Below, in pieces: positions 15,101 to 30,100 of a stretch of DNA of 64,000 nucleotides. The position numbers were made by a program, and so were the translations under genes. The DNA comes from Reticulitermes speratus (Eukaryota; Arthropoda; Insecta; Blattodea; Rhinotermitidae): the NCBI GenBank assembly GCA_021186555.1, contig JAJKFL010000330.1, forward strand, positions 32,035,944 to 32,099,943. Reading direction: 5' to 3'. Each line of letters starts with the position of its first letter. Position 1 is the stretch's first letter. Under the pieces are notes generated by a model that saw only the letters and a list, made by a program, of their open reading frames with translations, was not told where the DNA came from and made no database searches.

Positions 15101-18100
15101 AGAAATTCACTTTATATAGTCAGGATAGAATACCCAATGGGTTTGAGCCCTTAGAGGCCTGATACACGTAGGCCTTTTTAACAGGCCCTTTGAGCCCCCT
15201 TTTATATAGTCAGAGAACATGGGCATTTGCTGCATTTTTAACACATGCTGCACAACCTCTGTTTTATTTTTCCACAAAATGCCGTTTATTTCATTTTACC
15301 TTTTTCGGTTCAAATAAATACTCACCTTTTTCATAAACCATGCATTAAAATTTAAATACCAATCTGGTAACTTACAAGATTATCTGCAAATTTATTTACC
15401 TTGCTTCCAACTGCCACAGTAAGAATATGAGATCCATCTTCTTTAGATACCCAGTCAAGCTGAACAAGATGTTTCTGAGTCACAGGACAAGTGTTACCAC
15501 ATTCAATGATGGATTTACGAAGTGACTGCAGAGTACTGAAACTAGGAACTGCCAACAAACCTAGAAAAAAACAGGCCATATGTATGCAATGTCTTTGCAA
15601 CAAGTTCCTTGCATCAGTTAACTCATTAATCTGAAGCACGATCGTTACAATATGTACCACCTGATTTAACATTAACAACTTAAAAAAAAAACAACACTTT
15701 CTAGTGACGAAATATCCCCCCCACTAAGCTACAGAACATATTATGCATCAAAATGTCTTGTACGTTCTTTCTTCTTATAAAAGCGCTGACAGATCGGTAC
15801 TTTCGTTTTTTAAATAAATAAAAACTTTAAGCTGAACTTAGTTTGTCCAGGTTTACTTGCAGAAAATAATGCACAATTGCTAAGCAGAACAGTAGAATTC
15901 TTGTTCAAATTTCAACAGACAAGTCTGCCAGTCACAAACTGTAGTTATCATTAGCACAGACATCCCTTCTACCAATCCACTCTCACACACTGCAACCCCT
16001 GTGAGACACCATTAAATCACAATCCAGCTGAATATGCATGCCACGAATTTGAGACACCCTGACAGAATAAGTTAACACTGCTAACAGGAGATGACTTTTT
16101 ATTGGCAAACGTTAATGCTGCGATACTGACCAAAACACACGTACCTCCCAACTACTTAGCGACAGATTTTCTTCAGTAATCACTGTCATTTGGCATATGT
16201 ATCAGTAACTTGTAGAATTACTTGCGACACAATTTCAACCCTTACACTTGTCTATATGCAGATGTTTGGGTCTACTGTATTGTATTGTTTAGGATACATT
16301 TACATAAATATATATTTAATCTTGGCTTTTTAAACAGGATATGTTTATGTACATATTTATTTAATCTTGGCTTATTAAACAATGTCTTCAATTGCAAAGA
16401 ATATGGAAAGAAGTGGTTGTGGTTCCTAAGTAAATGTACTACCATCTGTTGGACTAAGGGCAACCAACATGACTGAAATTTTAAGCCGGAAGCCAGGACT
16501 TCCAGAAACAGAAGTGTAAACCATCGAATGTCAATAACCAATGTTTTAATCTTGATATGTGATATCCTATAGTGTTTGCAATATGATTTTCAGGCAAATG
16601 CAAACAATCCAACACAACTTATATTTATTGATTAAAAAAAGCTCCTGTTTTCCAAATAAAATGCTCTTTATTATTATTAAAAACAAAGGAAATTTGTTCT
16701 ATCAATAAATAAAACTTGTGTTGGACTGTTTGCATCTGACTAAAAACCAATCAATGTGTCTGTAATTATACCGTATTTCTAGACAGTTTTCACGTCGTAC
16801 TGTATTCTGACTTAAACTGTATCCTGCTCAGTGTATCCACAGAATGTATCTACCTGCAAGAGAAATACATACCACCAGTGGTCTTGTGTAGATTGGTGTG
16901 GTGGTCATTCTGATCTCCGTTCTTCAGAGGGCTACGCATGTCTTCTGTGGATAATGTCTGAATGATGTGGTTGATGCGCTGCTTCTTTAACAGGAACCGA
17001 CTATCATACAAGTAGCTTAGATCCAGGTGAGGATCTACTTGAATTCGAGGTAAGTGGATGTTTTTAAGATGGATCGTGTCCTCCAAAACCCATTCAGACC
17101 CTAAAGAAAAACACACAAAGATTCCTCAATGCTAGATGGAGGCAAGTGGTCAGTGTCACACTCTGACCACTTTACCCCTCATGAGGTGAACCCCCCTTTC
17201 CAAGCGAAGTGGAGGTTGGGTGGGCACAAGGGCCATCTGGCAGTGTCTGGAGATGAGAAAATCTCCACTGACCAGGATTCAAACTGCAGTCCTTCCAGCC
17301 CACAGCCTAGTCACTATACCTACTACACTACCTCGCCTCCTACTACTATCCACAGAAAACACTTACTCCAAAAAACTGAGCTAGCTCTTTTGTTACCGGG
17401 CATTTCACATTTGAATTTCTACCCAAAGGCAGGTAGAAAATGTTTCTGCTCTAAGGTGGGCTTTTGCTTTTCGGAGTTGTGAGGAACAGGACGCAAAAAC
17501 AATGGACGAGAGAAGTTACATTGCTGTGGTCAAGAGCTGGTGTGTTACTCCAACCTACTATAAATTTCTTTTTTGGTGATATCAATACAGATAAAGTAGA
17601 GTTACTGAGTGTTTCTTTTTGTGACTGGCTGAACCAACAGAAAGTGGTGTGGTTCTGTTGAGTGTTAACATGGAAATATTCCCTAAGATTAGGGTTTCTG
17701 ATGCCGAGCTGAGCTAGTTTGTCGTCCCTTGAGATACAAGCAAAGGACGGGTACACTCTGACAGGTTAACTGGTAACAAAAGGTGCACTATTTAAATTAT
17801 GCAATGAAATGGTATTACTGAAGAATTCTACTACTGAAAGCAGCATGTAATTTCCAAAGTTTTTAATTTTTCTCACCTCCAGTGCTCTCACACTCATAGA
17901 TAGCAACACACAAGTTGACGTATCGTGACTCCGGATCATTCTTGGAAGGTCTTGTGAAAGACCTCCCGTACTTATATGCGCAGGCTATCCGTCCACTATA
18001 TGCAGCACTGACGTTTAGGGGTTGACCTGCAAGCCCAAAACACAAGCATCATACCTTCTGGAAGACCAGCACGACCACAAGAACTTCTTCAAAATTTCCC

Positions 18101-21100
18101 TAACTTCTTAACAAAATGAGCGAGAGACTGTGAACATATTGTTTCAAAACTGTAAACACATACACTGAATAAGAATGATCTTACTAACCAGAAATGTCAA
18201 TGGCTGACTCCGGATCCTTCCTAATCATCTCCCATTCACACCATTCATAACTTTTCTTCTTGTCACCTGACTTCGTACATTTGCACTTCCAAAACCTGAA
18301 TTCATACAGAGAAAAATGACTTCCAAAATGTGACATTCTTTAAGGAAATGCTGTTTGTATAACACTCATTTCATTTAAGAGTCTCTATTACCATAACTGA
18401 ACAATGCTCTTGATATATAATCCACTGCATTGTTTTACAATACAATACAATACAATACAATACAATACAATACTAGTTCTGCCTACAGTTATGAACAAAT
18501 ATTTAACAGACACACATTTTTATACTTCCATATTTTCAATGTTTCAGCCTGACCCAATACACCTTCAATATCATTGTGCCAAAGACACCAACATATTTCT
18601 CACAAAGAAGAAAAACATTACTCTTATTTCGCAATCAGCCCCTACAGAAAATTTGTAAAAAACAAAAACATAAAACTCTAAGGAATGCACATTGCTAAAA
18701 GAAGAATAAATTTGGGGTGGTAAATCTATTACATGTTTAATGATGCATTTAAGTGAAACTGATTCACAGACTTAAATATTAACAGCCTCCTCTAATAACC
18801 TGCATATGAACTTAAATTAAGTTATAAACCAACCGATGCACACTAAAACCACTTTTTAAGTAGCTTTATTATAAAATTGTTAAAACTGTACCCCTACACG
18901 TGTTTCGATCCTAGGATCATCGTCAGGGGGTTTATTGTTAAAAGCTACAGTCACTTCAACACATGATTTAAAATATTCTATCTGCACTTTGAAACATAAG
19001 TTAAAATCTTGTAAAACAGATTTTAACTTATGTTTCAAAGTGCTGATAGAATATTTTAAATCATGTGTTGAAGTGACTGTAGCTTTTAACAATAAACCCC
19101 CCTGACGATGATCCTAGGATCGAAACACGTGTAGGGGTACAATTTTAACAATTTTATAATAAAGCTACTTAAAAAGTGGTTTTAGTGTGCATCGGTTGGT
19201 TTATAACTTAATTTAATATGACGAAGATGCACGGTGTCAACAGTGTGAAACTGCATATGAACCTCATACTTACTAAAGAAGCAGAACTGAGGACAATGGC
19301 ATCAGTGTCTCAAATGGAGTCTATCAGCTTTAATATCAATTTTCACAAAACAGCTTCCTTGTTTAAAACCTATTACAAGTTTGGTGTCAGAATTAATTTT
19401 CATTGCAATCCGCAGAATGCCACGATTTATATTACAAGATTTAATTTTATCATGCATACTATATATATAAAAAAGCAAATGGAAAAAAGAACACAACACC
19501 GCTGTAGAAGAATAGCCACAACTGGCCAATGCATATGCTACACTGTTAAGAAACTGAACTTTGCACCCTGTGACGTACCACATGCGCCGTTAGGCACCAA
19601 AGGGTACATTAAATTTCTTCCAGGTAAAATCAACTCTCCTTATGACACTACAATGATTACAAAAACTTACATGAGCAAATTATCAGGGGAGGGGGGAATT
19701 AAATGCACAGTAGAAAGGATAAAATGAAAACACGCTATTCTGAGTAAACCTCATACATGATTTCAAAGTTTAACAGTACCCGATTCCTACAAACAACAAA
19801 TATTTGGCAAAACTTATGTCAAAGCAACTGCTGTGAGCTGCATAAATTCTATGTAACCAAATAATGAACACTTTCATGTTGCAATTAAATAATGTTCCAT
19901 GGTACAGAGCTGGTATCCACTCTACAGAATTCCACTAATCTAATAAAAACTCAAACTGAGAAAAGGCAGTGTCAAAAACTGTTTCTAACAAATGGGAAAA
20001 ACAGAAAGTTGTTAATTTTCAAGAAAATGTGAACCTTGAAACTAATACCTAATACCAAGATCACCTCTACAAGAACCACTTCCTTGGAATATTTCACTTT
20101 CTCTTTCCCTCACACACACACACACACATGCTGTCTTCTGACAGAGTGTACGACAAATAAATGTACATGGTCAGCTTAATATAATGACAGTTATAAATTT
20201 CTTCAAAGTAACATGCAGTAACATAAACCTCATTACCAAATAACATAAACTTCATTAAGAGGCATTTGACAACTATGAGAAAATTGGCGAAAAAAGGGGT
20301 GACACTTCTGAAAGTCACGACATTATTAATAAAACAAGAACAGATGCTGTTAATGACTTGGAATTTTGGTAATGTGTGAGTGTGCAAATTGCTGACACCA
20401 CAATAACATGCTTACCGAACAGTGCTGTCTGAACATGCAGTTACAATGATGTAAGGAGCAAAGCAGGCTGGGTAGATAGAAGCAGAGCTGAGATGTCCAG
20501 CAGCAGGAGATGCATGGACCACTTCCACTCCTTCAGGCAAGGGCAAGTCCTGAGTACAGACCTAAAAAACATTCTGCTGGTTAACAAAGTTGCTGCCAAG
20601 TTATGAGATTATTTTCAAAGACAAACATGCCAAGTTACATACGACTCCAAATCCGAAGGAAGAATAGCTGGCAGTAAGGTATGAACATGAACATTAACCT
20701 TTGAACAACTGGGTTGTTATTTAAATTTCAGTGAATGGTTTATGAAAAACATATTATTTGAACAGAAAAAGATAAAATTATTAAATAAATGGCAATTTGC
20801 AGAAAATTAAAAAGAGATTATGTGGAATGTCTTAAAAATGCAGCAAATTTCCTTGTTGCCTAAATATATATACTGGATTTCTAGGGGCTTTTTTTTTATA
20901 TGTGTTTGCATACAAGGAGGTAATTTAAAGGTTAATAGCATGACAATATATTTTGAGCTTGAACCACATTCTCAACACACATTGACTAGCATAACAGAAA
21001 GATAACGTTTTGCAATTAAGAACTGCACGATCAACGCATATAGGACTGGAGAAAATGCTTTTCTATTGCCTAACGACAGAAGTACATATATAGATGGGGC

Positions 21101-24100
21101 ACGCAGTAGCGCAGTTGGTTGAGGTACTGCACCACAAGCCGGAACGTCGAGGGTTCGATTCCCAATAGTGTCATTGGAATTTTTCATTGACATAAACCTG
21201 TCGGTCGCACTATGGTCCTGGGGTCGACTCAACCTCAAACAGAAATGAGTACCAGGGGGTAAAGGCGGCCAGTGCATGGGGCTGACAACCTTACCACCTT
21301 CATGTGCCAATTGTCTAGAAATCTGTGAGCCTTAACCTCCTGGAACCCTAAGGGCTTGTCCAGGCCTGTAATGGGATTGCCTTACCTTTTACACATATAG
21401 ATAAAAATATGTTACATACATACACCACACACACATACATACACTATGCATTCAATAGTTGCAAAATTTAGTCACAGTGACAATAGGATGTGGAACAAGT
21501 CACTCAAATTTTACAAAAAATTCATTATATACAGCAGATACATGTCTCTGTTATCAGACATCATGTCACAACTCTTTCCACTTCACTATCAACTTGTGGC
21601 TACTAAAATTCTGCTAACGGCACTGTACAGTTTCTTGGAAATTAATTCCCCCCACTATAATCATAATGTAGGTTGTTCAGTTATGAAATGATAACATGCC
21701 ATGTTTTGAGTCACAAGCATGTGTGCGCGCACACACCTTCACATGGACAGAGGGTGATATGCCCACAGATATTAGCGAACATATTACTAGAGAGGCTATT
21801 TTGATGGAAAAATCTGCATCAAGGAGACAAACACAACACCGATTCACCGTAAGGCACCTAGATCAAAATGGTGACAGAAAGCTGTTTGTATTTAACAGAG
21901 TTCCTGAAGGACTCCTACAGCTCACCTTTGTAGTAGTTATGACAACATGAGATGTCTGGACAGGTGTTGGATTTTCATCGTGGCCTAACTGGTAGGCACC
22001 TGACATGCTTGTTGATCTTCCAGTTGGTTCAGGTTCATCATCATCTTGCACAAGGTTGCTGTCTGGCACATACATCATACTGCCCGTCATTTCTGTTAAC
22101 AAAGTTGCATTTAATGAAAACCCCAAAAAACAGAAAACTGTAACAGTCATCAAAACATACACTGTAACATCAGTAACTGGCGGTGCCTGACTGACTGACT
22201 GACTAACTACCTAACTAAACTAAAACTACCTAACTAACCAACTAACTAACTAAACTAAATTAAATTAAACTAAACTAAACTACACTATACTAAACAAACT
22301 CACTCTGATGGAGCACTGTCCTTCTTGTGAAGCTAAGAGATGCTCGACTAATAAAGAAAAACGTCCCATTTTGAGGAACCCAAAGGTTCATTGCTGTGTT
22401 AACAAAATCCTGCCACTGGCCCTTATTCTGAACTAAATGAATGCAGTCCATGCCCTCCCACCCTATTTCCTTCAGATCCATTTTCATATCATCCTTCCAT
22501 CTACACCTCAATCTTCCAAGCTGTCTCTTTCCTTCACAATTTCCAAATGAAACTTATGTTGCGTCCATTCATTCTACATGCCCTGTCCATCTCATCCTCC
22601 TTGACTTCCTCTGTATGTGCGCGAGGTGTAAATATATGCAACAATTTTACTGTTGAAGCATTAGATTTATACACTATCAAGGAATTGGGATAGCTCAGTT
22701 GGTTCAGTGCCTAGGCTACAGGTTGGACAAAAAGAGGAATGATGGTTCAATTCCAGGCAGGGGCAAGATATTCTTCTCTTCCTCAAGCATGCAGACTGGC
22801 TCTGGGTTCCACTGAGCCTCTTATTTAATGGGCAACAGGGGCTCTTCGCCAAGGGCAAAGCAGCGGGGACACAAAGCTGACCACTCACTTCCATCTGGTG
22901 TTAAGGTTAAGAATGAATGGAGCTGTAACTCCATTCCCCCATATGCCTTCATGGCATGCACAGGGACAACTCTACCTCTACTTTACAATATGTCATATTA
23001 CTGTTAGAAATTCTGTTTGTAATTCTGTCACATAATTCAAAATGTGTCAACCAAAAATACGGGCACTACCTGTCGGCTCTGGCTGTGACGCAATTACAAG
23101 TCTCCACATGTGCACAACTGTCCCCTTGTTAGTCCTTTCCAGTACAACAATGTAGAACGGTTCCTCAAACTCAGCAGATTGCTGGAGATCAACCATGGCA
23201 CCCAGCTGCGTCTCCATCAGGCTAAGATCACCCTCCCTGCCCGCATCATGCAGACCACTACTCTTCTCTTCTGCACGTTCTCCTGTAATTAGCTGCTCTT
23301 GAAACACATGCAGGAACTGGGTGTTCTGCCAATCCTACAACATTACATTATACTTCTCAGTCAACCCACGGCCAACCACTATAACATGCAAGGTGTACAT
23401 ATACTGAAAGTAATATCCTGTTCTAATTAAGCAGTTAACATAAATTCATGTTAACGGATAAAGCAGTCTGTGGGAAATATACCTGACTTTCACACGGGGT
23501 GTTCTAAGTTAAACCCTTCCTCAGATCTGTGTACAAATCTTTTCTGCTTACAGAGTGAAACTCTTGGGAGTCCGATCATAACCTCATGGCACTGGGAAAA
23601 GAATCAATTTCAGTTTCTGTAACTGGACTCGTCCACCAGGAGGTACTAGAGGGGTGTCAGGTTAGCCAGTTATAAGCAGTTACAACACAGTGCATATCAC
23701 TTGCTATTAACCAAACAAAAATACTGTTTTTCATAGAACACTTGCATTAATCTATGAACCTAGGACAAAAAAAAAAGCACACAGTTATTTGCAGTCAAAG
23801 AAAACATGAAATAGCACATAATATATGTAAATGCATGTCAGAAAAGTGATTAAATGGGGGAAAGAAGAGACAGAGGGAGGTACCAAGGTAAGAACACAAA
23901 CCAATGTCTTCGAGATGCCACTGGTATATGCCATGACTTTACAAAGGCAATCATTACTTTTTAAAGCTCATTCAGTTTCACAGGACATGCATAAACACAA
24001 TTTCATTGATGGCCATATGAAAAGTATGGCCTTCCCTACACAAATTTCCATACAACTCACACTATTCAACAGCATTATGTTTGGATCTATTATACTGAAT

Positions 24101-27100
24101 TTCACCAAAATCATACAATAAATGTCACATATGTGACTAGAAATTCACTTATGCCCTTTAACTAAAGAATGGCTTTCAATGCACCAATTCTCATGGAACT
24201 CGCTGTCACTCAATAAAGTGTTGTGGACATCACGCTGTACTGAATTTTATAAAAATAACATACAGAAAAGCATAGAAAGTACAGGCAGAATTCCACTTAT
24301 GCTATTTAACTAAAGCATGGCTTTCACTGTACTGACTTTCACAAAACTCACAGCTGCTTAACAGCATGGCATGGAGGCCTTCCAGATCAAACTGGCCAAG
24401 AAATGTGGAAATTATGGGTATAAATTCTGTGGCTCCGTGCAGGAACCCATAACCCACACTTAACCCATTCTGAGAAAATCTAGGTTTTGTGCATGGAAAG
24501 CGCTACTCTGGAGAGAATTACTGCAGGGTGCTGTCACCTGTACTTCACTGTAGGCACTACCTAGTATGTTCCTGTTTTGAGAGGTGATAGATACTTGGTG
24601 AGCCAACACACAAGTAGCATTATCTCAATTTTCTGAAATTTGATGGTTATGGGTTTCATGCACGGAGCCACAGAATTCATTTATGCCTTTTCACAAAGAA
24701 TGGCTCCCTATGTTGAGTTACATGTACTAACACCTGCTTGACAACTTTTTGTAAAGAAATCCTACACCAAGTTACATGAAAGACCGGCAGCTTAGTGACT
24801 GATAGCAGGTCACAGATGGCCTGACAAATGGACAGACAGTTAGACAGACAGATGGCCAGACATGGTCACAACATAAGGTTTTTTTTTTACTCGGCAAAGA
24901 ATGCCTTCAAACTAACAGTAATTAACAATGAAACACAGCAACGGATAATCTGCTACTCAAATAGGCTACCATAACGTACTGTACAAAAATGGCCTGAACT
25001 TACATGAGTTGCATCAGAAATAGCATCCAACTGGATGATGCATCCTGGTCTAGCAGTGGACTGCAGTGACACTATCTTTATCTTATCATGGAGAGACGAG
25101 TGTTGCAAACCGTCATCAGAAGAAGCATCAGTCGATAAGCTCACCATTGAGTCCTACACAGAAAATGAAGCTTAAATAATTCAACGATAACACAATTCCC
25201 TGGTATCACAAAACTTCATCACAATTAAAGAGTCTGATGAATTTCCATCTCCATTACTTTATTTTCATTTTTAACAATTATGTACAACCCGGTTATCTAA
25301 ACAGCCTTCTGCCAAAAGCTCACCTGATCAAAACACTGTATCCTTTTGCTGTCTTTTTAAGTACTTTCCTAACAACTGTCACTGTTACTGAACTTAAGTT
25401 TCATATTTCTACTATATGTTCTACACACCTAGCCCAATTTGACACCCATTATTTCATAACAGTAACAACAAACATTATCAAATCCGAACCTAAGACATCC
25501 ACATAGGTTAAGTTGCTTCCAGCTACTTGGCAGCATAACACATTGAAATTAATATGTTTTAAAGACAATGTGCTAATTTTATTGAAATGCATGTATTCAT
25601 CTTATCACACCTATAGTAATCCTTAAAATAATAATAATATACAACCCAACACATACAACTTTGTAGCACTACATATTTTCACGTGTGAACGCCACGAACA
25701 TCACATTTTCAACGGACTGGTCGTTCAACATTCAGTGCCTGTGAGCAGTATCACAGAGGCAGTTAACTTATTATGTGTAATACGGTTATAGTTTTGTTAC
25801 AATTCATTTACAGCTTGAACATCTGAGTAAGAGATGTCTATATTTGATAAAACAATATCACAATTCAAGCTTGCTTCATTTGTAACATTTTTCAATAACT
25901 CTTAAGTTACTCAGCCACTACTGTACCCAACTTGCCAGCTGCGATGAACGGCACGATGGTTCATATACACCAAACTGCAATAATTTTAAATCTGGCTATC
26001 CCATCAACATACTGGGCAGACGGCTGCCTATGCACCATCACTTGGCAGTATACACACTTTTCTTTCAGAATGCACACTACAAAGCAAACTACCCTGACAA
26101 CAACTTTGAAAGATATCCTACCATCATCCTGCTCCTGCGTTCAGAGCTGGACACCTCGCAAGCAGAGTACGTGCATCAATCACAGCCTGGTAAACGCGCA
26201 AACTCTTGCCATCCGATGCGACAAAGCATGCACTTGGGGAATTTGAAAGGTTGCCTAATGTTGTGCTGGAAAGAAACACGATCATTTAACTGTAACTCTA
26301 CCACATACGATGTGATTCCCGACTTACGGTTTTCCTTCCTTATGATGCTACCCTATTAATGAGAATGATAAACTGCCGCTTCACAATGACGACTGCCGGA
26401 CAGGTTGTCTTCTACATATGTTTTGACTCTGTTCAAATTTTTGTCCTCAAAAAGAGCATTAAGTAAATATTCCCTGCAATCACTCTTTAAAGCTGAAGTA
26501 CCAGTTTTCATGCTGGTTTCAGGCTCATAATCACATTGATTGATTTTACAATAACTGTACAATTCATCATCAATTGGTTCTGAATTTTATCTCATTCAGA
26601 GCCGAGTCCCTCAAGTCGTGAATATTAAGATTAGTCACTGTGACATGACACTGTGTATTCTGGTATACAGGTATGAATGTTACAGAGGAAATTGCTGCCT
26701 CTATCTTCAAGGCAGAAGAGAGTCCTATTCTGAGGATGGAGGCAGCAGCTTCCTCCAACATACTGGTGCATGTCCACCAAACTACACATCATCACATTCT
26801 GTACGACCATAATCTTTATTTCACTGTATTTCTGCTGGGATCCCTATTCCCACCACAGAACTATAACAAAAAAAAACACATTTAGTTGCATGGAGAATTC
26901 TTCCTTCTTCCTTATGTTATGCACAGTCAGGGCTTCAAAAACACACGTGTCTTGGTTTCCATGACAAGTGAAAAATTAAGAGCAGATGAAAAAATCTTAA
27001 GTTACCTGTTAATACAACCTTATGAAAAGAACCTTTGAAATCACTTCTTATATGACCTTACAAAAAAAAATCCTTGGAACTTTTTTTTTCTAAAAATGTG

Positions 27101-30100
27101 TAGATCTTTAAAACATTTCAATGAAACCCGACATATCTACACATTTTTAGAGGGAGAAAAAAAAGAAAGAAAGAAAAAAAAAAAAAAGTGCATCCAGTTG
27201 GTGTTTTAATAGTGATTGTCAAAGATGCACGGTGATTTTAGATTAAAGTTCCTTGGAACTTACTTGTTAACATAACCTTACGAAAAGCATTTGAACTTAC
27301 TAATAATATGATCTTATAAAAAAACCTCTGAAGTTACTTGTTAATATGACCTTATGCTCTCTCTGTTTATTTCTCCACAGAACAGTAAATTACATATTAT
27401 ATACATTATAAAATATATCACACATTATGTCTACTTTATGTCCCATATAGTATGTGAAGGTAAATCACCTCATGTGAAGTAATCAGCTTTACAACAGGAT
27501 TGCTGGCTGAGTCTCTTGTACCAAAATGTCTAGCAAGTAAGATTCTTGTATGATTCAGGAAATGAGCCAACAATTCTTCATCCAATCCTACAGCTATATT
27601 TTTACACTACCACACAGATAATACTATAAATATGGTAGATGAGAATTGCAATACAGCATCTATATAAGAACCACAATGATGAGATTATAAAGCAAAATGT
27701 CATGTCTGCAAGGCAACATACACACCTCGGCAGTAATGTCGGTATCCACGCAACATTCGAAAAGGCTGATATTTCAAGAGAATTTATTCTGGCCAACTCC
27801 AGCACTCCACCAGACTTTGACAGTGGACCAACTGCATCTACTCGCCACAGAATCAATTCACTACACAAGCCCTACAGAAAAATTAACACAACATAACCGT
27901 TAATTAATACACTCATCTTATGGGTAACAGACAAGAACAGAATCCTAATGAAAGACCACTACATGAACTGAAACAATTTTATCGCTTTCAGATCATGATT
28001 TAAACTACTTTCTCAATATACCACAACATTACAGAAGGTGATCTAAGCTTAATATGCTATCATTCAATCCCGTTTAGCTAACAATTACACTTTCTCAAAT
28101 GGAGGGATATGACCACAATTAAAACTTTGCACTCATAAACACAGTATTCATATAACATATTTACCCAAACACAGCGTGTTTCATAAGTCCATCCGGGATT
28201 TAGAGGCTTGGCCGTGCAGTAGCAAACCCACATATAAGAGATAAAAGCATGCCAAAGGATAGAGGAATGTAAAATTTTTTCATGACAGATGCGATGGCGT
28301 AGTTACCCGTTTCTTCGCTAGGAGACATGGTGTGCAAACATGGCGTTTTCAGGACTCAACACTTAGTCCCTGGCCTGCCAGGTCACCGACCTTACTCCAT
28401 GTGACTTTTTCCTGTGGGGTTATGTTAAAGATCGTGTTTACGTGCCTCCTTTACCAAGAGATTTACTGGAGCTTCGGCTAAGAATTATGGATGCAGTTGC
28501 GACCATCGACGTTCATAATGTTGGAACGTGTGTGGCAGGAGCTCGATTACAGGATTGACGTCTGTCGACCAGTCACCAAAGGGGGACATATTGTACATTT
28601 GTAAGGTAGGTTCAAAACTTGGATATGTACTCTTTTCACTGACATGCTCTCATCCCCGTGTGTGATTCGACTCCTGAACTACAGACCTCCGAAATCCCAG
28701 AGGGATTTATGAACACCCTATATAAGACAACCCACCCTTCACAATGTTCAATTTTCAGGAAAATACCTACACAAAACATGTTAAACTCTGTGCACAATTA
28801 TAAGGTGACGCCCCACCTTTCGCATGATCAACTGGTTAAAAATTTCTGTCTTACTGGTATATTTGGGTAAATACAGTAATAAATTACACTGGCATGGGCA
28901 GAAACATCCCACTGTAAACAAAACCACACTGTGTGCAACAGATTTATAGGGTGTGCTACAGTAACTGTTATCTTTTCATTTCATTAGTCATTTAGGGTCT
29001 CAGCTATAATGTTACAGGCTAAAGTTAAAAAATATATACATTCAGGATACGCCATTTTCTTCTTCGCTTTCCAGTAACAGAGGTTTATACTGTCACACAG
29101 TGAATTGTAGAAGGCACTAGAGTAAACCACCATTACCATCCACAAGTCTGGGTGGGTTGGGGGGTGGGGTAGCAGGCATTCTCTCCCTCTTTAGAGTACA
29201 ATATTTGCATTTAATTCTCCTTAAAATAAAGGCAACAGGTTCCTCCAAAACATTAGTAAATTTATATCATATTGCACAGAATCAAAGCACGGTCTGCATG
29301 TTTTAGAGACACCTTAGAATGTCACAAAAAAACCAGATTTTGTAACCACAACTATTACTACAAAATCAAATTCACAATACAAAGAACAGACTTATAAATA
29401 TGAAATATTTATATACAAAGTGGCATGGATAAAGTTTATATGCAACACTCACAGTGTAGTGAACAGATGTGCTTGACTTCGCAACGGTGTCACATGCTAT
29501 GATTATATAGCATCGATAATAGACGACTGAATATGAGTATCAAACACTGATGGAATCATACTGACATGAGATAACCTAAGTACTCAAAGAAAAACCAGTC
29601 CCAGTGCCACTTTGTCCACCACAAATCCCACACTGCTCTGCAACTCCATGGTAAGAGGCTGGTAACTGACTGCCTGAGTCATGACACAGCCTTGTTAGGT
29701 AGTGCTGGTTTAATATAATAAATCAGTTTTTTAATGAAACTCAATTACAAGACTAAATAAAAAAAACATACTCACCATAGGTGCAGCAATGTCCTTATTA
29801 TTAATCAAGGGATTAACATGATCTTCTACTGTGATGTTGCTTGGTGGTGATGTTGGGAAGTCTGCAATGTTGTGATGCGATGTTGTGAGAAGAAGTGGTA
29901 GAACAGGGTGACATGTGATATCGTTAACCCGGAACCGGTGACCTGATACTCGAGATGAATGCCCTATACTCAAAACCTGTGAAAACTTGGTGTGGTCTGC
30001 AAATGTCAACTGCCATAAATTCAAAGTTCCATTGGAATGTTGTGACACCATAGAGATGGCTGGAGAAGGATCAGCAGATACGACATCTGACAAACTGCCT

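Noticed and set aside
17129-17482. 117-codon plus-strand ORF
   Set aside because: Overlaps a minus-strand SINE next to exon 22; no domain.
19218-19727. 169-codon plus-strand ORF, one of the longest in the window
   Set aside because: It starts inside the tail of fold-back element E2, has no recognisable domain, and lies in an Rbcn-3A intron on the opposite strand.
22690-22760. tRNA-like sequence (GGATAGCTCAGTTGG, GGTTCAATTCC)
   Set aside because: It is the head of a SINE with an attached body shared with other copies, and no proper cloverleaf with anticodon arm was seen. The same applies to the heads at 559, 6,479, 21,097, 61,540 and 63,333.
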